The notes beneath the pieces were generated by a model. It made no database searches. It was not told where the DNA came from and saw nothing but the letters and a program-made list of their open reading frames with translations. Made by a program: the position numbers and the translations under genes. Source: Lachnospiraceae bacterium (GTDB lineage: Bacteria; Bacillota; Clostridia; Lachnospirales; Lachnospiraceae). Taken from it: DNA of 6,960 bases. Shown in pieces: positions 1 through 5,252 of the stretch (position 1 is the stretch's first letter; every line of letters starts with the position of its first letter). Location of the stretch: positions 1 through 6,960 of the forward strand of contig CAADYR010000046.1 in assembly GCA_900753305.1 (NCBI GenBank). The letters run 5' to 3'.

Positions 1-151
1 AAGTCCTTACAGCTATTACGTGTTCACAAAATCAATTGACAGAAACGGTGCGTGACTAGAACTAATTCATTAAACTGCAATTTAAAATGGCTGATCCAGC
101 ATCTGCTGGACGAAGATTTTGCAATTTACAACGAGATTTTTTCCTGAAAAT
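1..151. other. Non-coding left flank downstream of the ABC operon
   Basis: I see no convincing coding frame on either strand here; the frames are interrupted by stops. The stretch contains a short perfect hairpin (95-110) and two copies of the 8-mer GCAATTTA (77-84 and 121-128) flanking it. An isolated TTGACA hexamer at 36-41 has no good -10 partner. It could be an ordinary 3' region, or the edge of a dispersed repeat or mobile-element remnant; the sequence alone does not decide. Confidence 0.5.
86..120 (-). terminator. Weak possible terminator hairpin after the ABC permease
   Basis: TCCAGCA (95-101) and TGCTGGA (104-110) form a perfect 7-bp stem around 2 bases. Further out, AAAAT (84-88) can pair with ATTTT (116-120) across an imperfect internal loop. 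It lies about 40 bases beyond the permease stop codon. The pyrimidine run that should follow is short and displaced on both strands, so intrinsic termination would be weak. It may be bidirectional, or simply a structured repeat. Confidence 0.3.
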
Positions 152-1684
152 TCAGACGTTTGTCTGTATGTCTGTCTTTTTCAGATAAAGAACACTGAGT
201 CTGTAAAAGAGCAAGGTAAAAAAGACATTTAATAATACGAAAACAATCAGGTTCAATTCTCTCTTTGGGTTATTTGCCCGCATGCCGATAGCGAACAGAG
301 CATATGGAACCAGATACCATAAATTCATGGCAGTGGCAACAAGACCTGCGATTCCACCGGCAAGTGCAATCCCAATAGGAATAGCGAAACTTCTGATTAT
401 AAGGGAGAGAAAGCATTGTAAAGCACTGACGGTAATGCCGCCAAGGAATCCGCAGATGTTCCATTCAAGCAGACTGACTGGAATTGTGCCTGGCAATTTG
501 CACAGGAATCCACAGGCAAGATACAGACCTGTCGTCCATATAATCGTAATCAGAGTCATAACGGAACAGGTGGCAATTTTATCAAACACAAGTCTGGGAG
601 CAGAGGTATTTACCATCAGCATGTTCCAGTTAGTACCGGTATGCTCCAGACGCCACAAGTAACTTGCATACACGCCGATGAGAGCGGGCATAAAGAAGTA
701 GCACAGGAATAAGGAATGCTGTGTCCAGAGGGAGTACCAGCCGTCTTTTAGTATTCCAAGATTCCCTAAATAGTTGAACGTACCCACAAATGCAGAAATA
801 GCAGGTAAGATGAAAAAGGCAATCCAGACAGGAGAACGCTTTATTTTCAGGACTTCAACAGGAAGTCGGGGAATACGAATTGGGCTTGCCTTTCTGCTTT
901 TGCTGTGCTTATGGATGATTCTGTCCCAATGATAACCTTCAGTGTCCATGTTCAAGAACAATTTCCAGCCTGTATACAAAAGAAGAATAATCCATACAAG
1001 GATAACCAAAACCATATGATTGTGTCTGCTTGAATAATAGTAAGTACAGTCCCTTGTAGCAGCATCCCAGTCCATGCCTACGAACATGGCAGCTCCAAAA
1101 TGTCCCCAGGGCAGAAGCTGTTGCAGGAGAGTCCAGGGCACGAACATTAAGAATAACCCTGCCATGCTGCCACAAATGCCGACACTTATAGATACTGCCT
1201 GATTGGTAAAAAGGATAGAGAGAGTCATTTGCAATAAAAATAGAAGAAAGCTGATTGCAAGTGTCTGAATAAAATACAGCGCACATGCCCATAAATCAGG
1301 GTTTCCGTAATATCCAAAGTTACGTCCAAGCAGAAGGATCATAATAAGCTGCAAAAGGCAAAAACAAAGTAAAAAGAAGAAGCCATATATAACTTTACCA
1401 AAGAAAATATTTGTTTTTGACTGTAGAGTCTCCAATAATTTCCATGTAGTGCCTTTGTGTTCGATATCAATCAGACGGCTTGCCATAATGGCAATAAAGG
1501 TAGGAACCATAATGCTGTTCAGCAAAGGAAAATCATAGAACAGAATAAACCAGCCCTGTACCAGATCTTTATTTTTCCCTTCCGCATAGAGAGTCCATAG
1601 ATATTGAATCAGTAATAATGCCAATGAGATAAGATACATTTTATGGTGTTTTGTCTTTTTCAATTCTAATAGCAATGATTTCAT
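152..1684 (-). CDS. Lantibiotic-immunity-type ABC transporter permease, apparent LanE-LanG fusion
   Basis: A 510-residue membrane protein, likely the transmembrane part of an exporter that clears antimicrobial peptides from the cytoplasmic membrane. About a dozen hydrophobic segments are visible, in two similar halves split by a basic linker near residues 255-285. Residues 75-81 (EHKGTTW) and 347-353 (EHTGTNW) occupy equivalent places, both preceded by an Ala-Ser pair (68-69 and 340-341). A second match is LSILF...GSMAG (155-176) with LSLII...GGIAG (426-447). The offset of about 272 residues fits tandem joining of two ABC-2 type permeases of about 250 residues, the usual size of LanE and LanG proteins, which are normally separate genes. 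The start ATG (1684-1682) overlaps the ATPase stop in an ATGA, so the genes are translationally coupled. The ABC-2/lantibiotic-immunity class is well supported; the peptide substrate is inferred from context. An alternative is a BcrB-type permease for another peptide antibiotic. Confidence 0.85.
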   Translation of the reverse strand: MKSLLLELKKTKHHKMYLISLALLLIQYLWTLYAEGKNKDLVQGWFILFYDFPLLNSIMVPTFIAIMASRLIDIEHKGTTWKLLETLQSKTNIFFGKVIYGFFFLLCFCLLQLIMILLLGRNFGYYGNPDLWACALYFIQTLAISFLLFLLQMTLSILFTNQAVSISVGICGSMAGLFLMFVPWTLLQQLLPWGHFGAAMFVGMDWDAATRDCTYYYSSRHNHMVLVILVWIILLLYTGWKLFLNMDTEGYHWDRIIHKHSKSRKASPIRIPRLPVEVLKIKRSPVWIAFFILPAISAFVGTFNYLGNLGILKDGWYSLWTQHSLFLCYFFMPALIGVYASYLWRLEHTGTNWNMLMVNTSAPRLVFDKIATCSVMTLITIIWTTGLYLACGFLCKLPGTIPVSLLEWNICGFLGGITVSALQCFLSLIIRSFAIPIGIALAGGIAGLVATAMNLWYLVPYALFAIGMRANNPKRELNLIVFVLLNVFFTLLFYRLSVLYLKKTDIQTNV

Positions 1685-2409
1685 AAGGTTTCCAACCCTC
1701 CCGTCAACTCTAAAAAGACCTCTTCCAGATCGTTTCCCTGAGATTTCAAAGATTCCATCGTTCCCTGATAAATCAGGCTGCCATGATGGATAATGCCAAC
1801 CATATCTGCCATTTGCTCTACTTCATTTAACAGATGACTTGAGACAATGACTGTCATTTGATGAGTGATGGGAAGATTCCTGATTAATTCACGTATTTCC
1901 TGTATTCCAGCAGGATCAAGCCCATTCGTAGGCTCATCCAGAAATAATACCTTCGGATTGCCAAGAAGAGCCATGGCAATGCCCAGTCTTTGCTTCATTC
2001 CCAGGGAATACTGCTTTACCTGTTTATTCCGCTGGTCATATAGACGAACAGTGTGCAATACCTTTTCAATCTCAGAAGCCGATACTTTTTTCAGCTTCGC
2101 CACAATCTGTAAGTTTTCCAGACCAGTCAGATGCCCGTAGAAGCTGGGACTTTCTATCAAGCTTCCAGTGTTACGCAGAATAGATAACCGATTCTTTTCG
2201 TTCATCTTTTGACCAAAGAAATAGATTTCTCCTGAGGTTGGTCGCAGCAGTCCCAGTAAGAGCTTGATAGTTGTGGATTTGCCCGCACCGTTAGGACCCA
2301 GAAAACCATATACGCAATTCTGCGGAACCCGAAGTTCCAGATCCCTTACTCTATATTGTGAGCCATGCTTCTTCGTCAACATTTTCGTTTCAATTACATT
2401 TTGATTCAT
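1681..2409 (-). CDS. ABC transporter ATP-binding protein, lantibiotic immunity (LanF/BcrA) type
   Basis: A 242-residue cytoplasmic nucleotide-binding subunit that would power the downstream permease. Motifs appear in order: Walker A GPNGAGKST (38-46); an LIESP segment (84-88) at the Q-loop position with Glu86 in place of Gln; signature SLGMKQR (135-141); Walker B VLFLDEP (154-160); D-loop GLDPAG; and H-loop His192. Glutamate at the Q-loop position (the E-loop) is known from LanF immunity ATPases such as NukF, so this residue favours the peptide-immunity class over general drug exporters. The length is normal for the family. The start ATG at 2409 has a strong RBS, GGGAGGT, 6 bases upstream. 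It is first in the operon and overlaps the permease gene by 4 bp. Its promoter region holds the phased repeats shared with the divergent response regulator gene, so induction by that regulator is likely. Family assignment is firm; substrate is inferred. Confidence 0.92.
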   Translation of the reverse strand: MNQNVIETKMLTKKHGSQYRVRDLELRVPQNCVYGFLGPNGAGKSTTIKLLLGLLRPTSGEIYFFGQKMNEKNRLSILRNTGSLIESPSFYGHLTGLENLQIVAKLKKVSASEIEKVLHTVRLYDQRNKQVKQYSLGMKQRLGIAMALLGNPKVLFLDEPTNGLDPAGIQEIRELIRNLPITHQMTVIVSSHLLNEVEQMADMVGIIHHGSLIYQGTMESLKSQGNDLEEVFLELTGGLETL

Positions 2410-2413
2410 GATG

Positions 2414-2426
2414 ATACCTCCCTTTG
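2414..2426 (-). promoter_or_regulatory. Ribosome binding site of the ABC ATPase gene
   Basis: On the minus strand AAAGGGAGGT precedes the ATG at 2409 by 6 bases. It is near-perfect complementarity to the 16S 3' end and fixes the start codon. Confidence 0.75.
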
Positions 2427-2434
2427 ATATTTTG

Positions 2435-2463
2435 ATTGTAGGGAAAACACCTTACAGGGAAAT
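2435..2463 (-). promoter_or_regulatory. Activator-dependent promoter of the ABC operon
   Basis: On the minus strand TACAAT (2440-2435) matches the -10 consensus at 5 of 6 positions. The hexamer 17 bases upstream (2463-2458, ATTTCC) is a poor -35. The phased repeats run through this missing -35 region and stop 9 bases before the -10. This is the arrangement expected when an OmpR-family regulator recruits RNA polymerase. The transcription start would be near 2428. Confidence 0.5.
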
Positions 2464-2489
2464 GACACCTACCTTACATTTACCTTAAA
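2446..2489. promoter_or_regulatory. Four 11-bp-phased repeats, likely response-regulator binding sites
   Basis: On the plus strand ACCTTACA occurs at 2449-2456 and again at 2471-2478, and ACCTTAAA at 2482-2489. A degenerate unit, AAATGACA (5 of 8 matches), fills the slot at 2460-2467. The units start exactly 11 bases apart, one helical turn, so all face the same side of the DNA. OmpR/PhoB-family regulators, including NisR-type ones, bind direct repeats with this period. On the minus strand the units read TGTAAGGT and lead straight to the TACAAT box of the ABC operon. The site also lies upstream of the regulator's own promoter, so it may control both directions. Confidence 0.6.
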
Positions 2490-2504
2490 AAAGCCAAAAT
2501 AAGT

Positions 2505-2532
2505 TTCACTTTCGCATAAAAATTTCTATAAT
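2505..2532 (+). promoter_or_regulatory. Promoter of the response regulator-kinase operon
   Basis: TTCACT (2505-2510, 4 of 6 matches to the -35) is followed after 16 bases by a perfect TATAAT (2527-2532). The transcription start would be near 2539, giving a leader of about 24 bases with RBS GGGGAG at 2551-2556. It is likely constitutive at a basal level, with the phased repeats just upstream available for autoregulation. Confidence 0.55.
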
Positions 2533-2562
2533 GAGAAGAAAAGGGCTATTGGGGAGACGGAT

Positions 2563-3261
2563 ATGAATTTATATGACAGCAGAATTTTGGTCGTGGATGA
2601 TGAGAAAGCATTATCAAGAATGGTAGAAGGCGTTTTACAGAAAGAAGGCTTTTCTCATATTTATACGGCAGCAGATTGTAAAAGCACAGAACTGCTTACA
2701 GCGGAAAATGAATTTCAAATGATTCTTCTGGATGTGATGCTTCCCGATGGGGATGGCTTTTCATTATATAAAGTCATGCGAGAGACCGAAAAAAACAGAA
2801 ATACTCCTGTGATTTTCCTGTCTGCAAGGGATGAAGATTATGCGCGTTTAAAAGGACTGGGACTTGGGGCAGATGATTATATTACGAAGCCCTTTCTGCC
2901 AGAGGAGCTGATACTTCGTGTGAAAGCTGTACTGAAGCGTACCTATCATATGGAAGAAACAATGAAAAATGAGCAGATCGGGGCAGCACAGGTGGACTGG
3001 AATGCAGGAGTGATACGAAACGGAGCGGAAGAGTACGCACTAACTGCCAAGGAGTACACCCTGTTAAGGAAGCTTAGCGAAAACAGGGGCAGGATTCTGT
3101 CTATGAACGTATTATGTGATACTTTATGGCCGGATGGCAGCTATGGATATGAGAATTCCCTGATGGTGCATATCAGAAGATTAAGAGAAAAAATAGAAGA
3201 AAACCCATCTAAACCTGAGCATATACTTACGGTGCGTGGACTTGGGTACAAGCTGGTATAA
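2563..3261 (+). CDS. OmpR-family response regulator
   Basis: A 232-residue DNA-binding regulator, the normal length for the family. The receiver domain (about 7-125) has the acidic pair Asp12-Asp13, phosphoacceptor Asp57 in LLDVMLP, Ser87 and Lys109 in the TKP motif. The winged-helix effector domain (about 135-232) ends with the typical recognition-helix and wing sequence, HIRRLREKIE (203-212) and VRGLGYKLV. RBS GGGGAG lies 6 bases before the ATG. The kinase gene follows after 16 bases and its RBS begins on the last base of this stop codon, so the two are cotranscribed. Its target is probably the divergent ABC operon through the 11-bp-phased repeats, as with NisR/SpaR/CprR-type systems. Family is certain; regulon is inferred from gene order and the repeats. 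Confidence 0.95.
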   Translation: MNLYDSRILVVDDEKALSRMVEGVLQKEGFSHIYTAADCKSTELLTAENEFQMILLDVMLPDGDGFSLYKVMRETEKNRNTPVIFLSARDEDYARLKGLGLGADDYITKPFLPEELILRVKAVLKRTYHMEETMKNEQIGAAQVDWNAGVIRNGAEEYALTAKEYTLLRKLSENRGRILSMNVLCDTLWPDGSYGYENSLMVHIRRLREKIEENPSKPEHILTVRGLGYKLV

Positions 3262-3267
3262 AAGGAG
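3261..3267 (+). promoter_or_regulatory. RBS that sets the GTG start of the kinase
   Basis: AAAGGAG ends 10 bases before GTG at 3278. An in-frame ATG at 3236 lies inside the regulator gene and has no comparable site upstream, so GTG 3278 is preferred. Confidence 0.75.
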
Positions 3268-3277
3268 AGCAGAAACA

Positions 3278-4492
3278 GTGAGAAGAATAGAAAAAGTGAT
3301 ACAGTATTTTGTGCTTTTCTTCTGCATGATGATTTTGCTGTTGGTATTAAATGTTGTCTTTATCGGTGTGGTAGAGGTACAGACCAGTGATGAGCAATCC
3401 TATCCAAAGGCTGAGAAAATGGCAGAATATCTGCAATGGGATGAAAATGGAAAGTGTGCCATGGCAAAAGAGGGAACAGACATTGTTGACCTTTATCAGG
3501 GTTTTGCCATGGTCATTGACAATACAGGGAAAATTATTTGGGAATACAAGCTGCCGGAGGAATTAGAGCAGACATATACGCTTCAGGAGGTTGCGGTATT
3601 TGCAAAGTGGTATTTAAAAGATTACCCGGTGGATATTCATGTTGTTCCCAATGGTATTTTGGTACTGGGGAGACCTAAGGACACGATATGGAAATATAAT
3701 ATCAGTCATTCGCTAGGTACGATGGAAGCGCTTTTAAAATATATTCCATACCTTTTGCTGATAGATATTCTATTGTTGATCGTGATACCGTTCATCATAT
3801 TGCGGCATCAGAACAGACAGAAGGAGAAGGAGCGTACGACCTGGATTGCAGGGGTATCGCATGACATTCGGACACCACTTTCTCTGGTGCTTGGCTATGC
3901 GGATGAGATTGGAAGAGAGAGCTTTGATCAGGAGGCAGTGCAAAAGGCACAGGTCATAGAGGAACAGGCGATTCGTATCCGTTCTTTGATTACCAACCTG
4001 AATACAGAGAACAAACTTGCCTATGGAATGGGTAATTGGGAAAAAGAAAGGATTCTGCTGCCGGCGCTGATTCGGGAGATAAGCTGTGACTGGCTCAACA
4101 GGAATATCGGGGAACAGTACGAACTGAATGTAGATATTTCACAGAAGCTGGAGCAATTCTATGTAACAGGCAATAGGGAATTACTTAGACGTATGTTGGA
4201 CAATCTCATAAATAATGCCATTGTCCACAACCCCGAAGGCTGCAAGATTATGATCTCCTTGCAGAAAAAGAAGGTGGGATGGCGAACAAAATGTGAACTG
4301 ACAGTTTCCGATAATGGACAGGGTGCTTCCAAAGAGCAGCTTAGAAAATTACAGGCGCCTTTAAAACTGGAAAAGCTGTCAGAACATGGTCTGGGGCTAA
4401 GATTGGTAAAGCGTATTGCCAAAATGCAGCATTGGAGAGTCAGGTTTTGCAATCATGCAGAAGGAGGCTTTTGCTGCCGAATAGAAATGTGA
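3278..4492 (+). CDS. Two-transmembrane sensor histidine kinase (LanK/peptide-sensing type)
   Basis: Counted from the GTG start the protein has 404 residues. Transmembrane helix 1 is about residues 11-33, an extracytoplasmic sensor domain spans about 34-154, and transmembrane helix 2 is about 155-176. A short linker leads to the H-box SHDIRTP (194-200; phosphorylated His195). The ATPase domain has an N-box NLINNAIVHN (309-318), G1 box DNGQG (345-349) and G2 box HGLGL (370-374), so all catalytic motifs are intact. The external domain of about 120 residues matches NisK/SpaK-like kinases that detect the peptide outside the cell. It differs from the BceS type, which has almost no external loop. 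I recognise no fold in the sensor region. The kinase probably phosphorylates the regulator encoded just upstream. The ligand (lantibiotic, other cationic peptide or envelope stress) is inferred only from the linked transporter. Confidence 0.92.
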   Translation: MRRIEKVIQYFVLFFCMMILLLVLNVVFIGVVEVQTSDEQSYPKAEKMAEYLQWDENGKCAMAKEGTDIVDLYQGFAMVIDNTGKIIWEYKLPEELEQTYTLQEVAVFAKWYLKDYPVDIHVVPNGILVLGRPKDTIWKYNISHSLGTMEALLKYIPYLLLIDILLLIVIPFIILRHQNRQKEKERTTWIAGVSHDIRTPLSLVLGYADEIGRESFDQEAVQKAQVIEEQAIRIRSLITNLNTENKLAYGMGNWEKERILLPALIREISCDWLNRNIGEQYELNVDISQKLEQFYVTGNRELLRRMLDNLINNAIVHNPEGCKIMISLQKKKVGWRTKCELTVSDNGQGASKEQLRKLQAPLKLEKLSEHGLGLRLVKRIAKMQHWRVRFCNHAEGGFCCRIEM

Positions 4493-4496
4493 CATA

Positions 4497-4525
4497 TTTT
4501 CTTTTCCCTGTATATGTGATATACT
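4497..4525 (+). promoter_or_regulatory. Possible promoter before the CPBP-like ORF
   Basis: TATACT (4520-4525) is a good -10 box. The hexamer 17 bases upstream, TTTTCT (4497-4502), is a weak -35 just after the kinase stop codon. A perfect TATAAT also occurs further down at 4575-4580 without a -35. Transcription from either would read into the ORF starting at about 4600. Confidence 0.35.
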
Positions 4526-4527
4526 TT

Positions 4528-4545
4528 GGTTAGATGCAACTAATC
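4528..4545. promoter_or_regulatory. TTAG-N6-CTAA palindrome, possible operator
   Basis: TTAG (4530-4533) and CTAA (4540-4543) are inverted around ATGCAA, with an outer G/C pair at 4528 and 4545. It sits immediately after the -10 box, where a repressor site would overlap the transcription start. The half-site resembles those of DtxR/IdeR-type metal regulators, but the match is short and could be chance. Confidence 0.3.
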
Positions 4546-4599
4546 ATAATGGTATTAGGGAATTGAGAAACCTGTATAATTCGTACCATTCTTTAAACA

Positions 4600-5220
4600 T
4601 TGCAAGAAACAGAAAATGGTCTGTGGGCAGAATCAGCGGAATATATAGCCGATAGATATGCAGGACATTTTTCACCTTTGCTTGCATCATTGTTGCCACT
4701 TGCAGCGATATCATTATACAGAGGATATCTGCCACTTAATCTTCATATGCTCTTCAATTATCAATTATGGGCTATTGTAGTTGCAACACTCATAATTACG
4801 TGTCTGGTGATACGGTTAAAAAAGACCTGTCACCATAATAAATATAAGCTATTGGGACTTTGCATGGAGGCGGCATCTATTGAGATCGCACAACGACTGA
4901 TGATGCAGACATTTGTAATGTTGCTCCTTGATCATTGGAAATGTCTTACGATCTGGTGTGTTTTGATCAATGCATTAATATGGTGTCTGGATATTCTTGT
5001 TCAGCCTGTATTATTAAGACAGCCTGTAAAAAAAGGAATTCTTATTGAACTTATCGCTTCATTTATTTTTTCAATGGGTATAGGATATGTATTCTATTCT
5101 TCAGATTGTTTTCTTTTTGGAGTGCTGGCACATATAGCAGAGAGAATGATATCATCCAATCTGAGTAAAAATGGGACTCAGGAATATGCTGTAAGACACA
5201 AAAAGAACCAGAATGATTGA
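4600..5220 (+). CDS. CPBP (Abi)-like integral membrane protein with degenerate motifs; TTG start uncertain
   Basis: A 206-residue hydrophobic protein with about five or six membrane segments. Its second half follows the layout of CPBP intramembrane proteases: a first motif region SIEIAQR (93-99), a second helix region near LIWCLD (126-131), then a final helix with GVLAHIAER (174-182). Active members carry EExxxR, FxxxH and HxxxN/D. Here they read IExxxR, a site ending in Asp131 instead of His, and His178 with Arg182. If it belongs to this family it is probably not an active protease. CPBP proteins often act in bacteriocin immunity, which would suit the neighbouring peptide-resistance module. 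The start is doubtful: TTG with no visible RBS, and an in-frame TAA at 4594-4596. The gene could be a 5'-truncated remnant. Its last codons form one arm of the terminator. Confidence 0.5.
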   Translation: MQETENGLWAESAEYIADRYAGHFSPLLASLLPLAAISLYRGYLPLNLHMLFNYQLWAIVVATLIITCLVIRLKKTCHHNKYKLLGLCMEAASIEIAQRLMMQTFVMLLLDHWKCLTIWCVLINALIWCLDILVQPVLLRQPVKKGILIELIASFIFSMGIGYVFYSSDCFLFGVLAHIAERMISSNLSKNGTQEYAVRHKKNQND

Positions 5221-5252
5221 TCAGTGTACCAATCATTCTGGTCTTTGATTTT
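5207..5252. terminator. Strong bidirectional terminator between convergent genes
   Basis: ACCAGAATGATTG (5207-5219) and CAATCATTCTGGT (5230-5242) form a perfect 13-bp stem with a 10-base loop. A T-rich run, CTTTGATTTT, follows on the plus strand. On the minus strand the stem is followed by TCTTTTTG (complement of 5199-5206). It therefore can end both the CPBP-like transcript and the convergent dehydrogenase transcript. The left arm overlaps the last codons of the plus-strand ORF. Confidence 0.85.

Noticed and set aside
36..62. Plus-strand promoter from the consensus TTGACA at 36-41
   Set aside because: The only -10 candidate (TAGAAC, 57-62) is 15 bases away with 4 of 6 matches, and it would fire into the antisense strand of the permease.
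144..155. CTGAA-N2-TTCAG palindrome at the permease stop codon
   Set aside because: It has only 5 bp per arm and no T-run on the transcribed side; too short to call.
3236..3277. Upstream ATG start for the histidine kinase overlapping the response regulator
   Set aside because: It lacks a ribosome site and would add a hydrophilic stretch before the first membrane helix. AAAGGAG followed by GTG at 3278 is better placed.
4492..4517. Terminator after the kinase from ACATAT and ATATGT
   Set aside because: It is a 6-bp all-weak stem with a 14-base loop and no following T-run; it overlaps promoter-like sequence instead.
4544..4735. Minus-strand frame of 63 codons opposite the start of the CPBP-like ORF
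   Set aside because: It has a GTG start without a ribosome site and no recognisable features; most likely a shadow.
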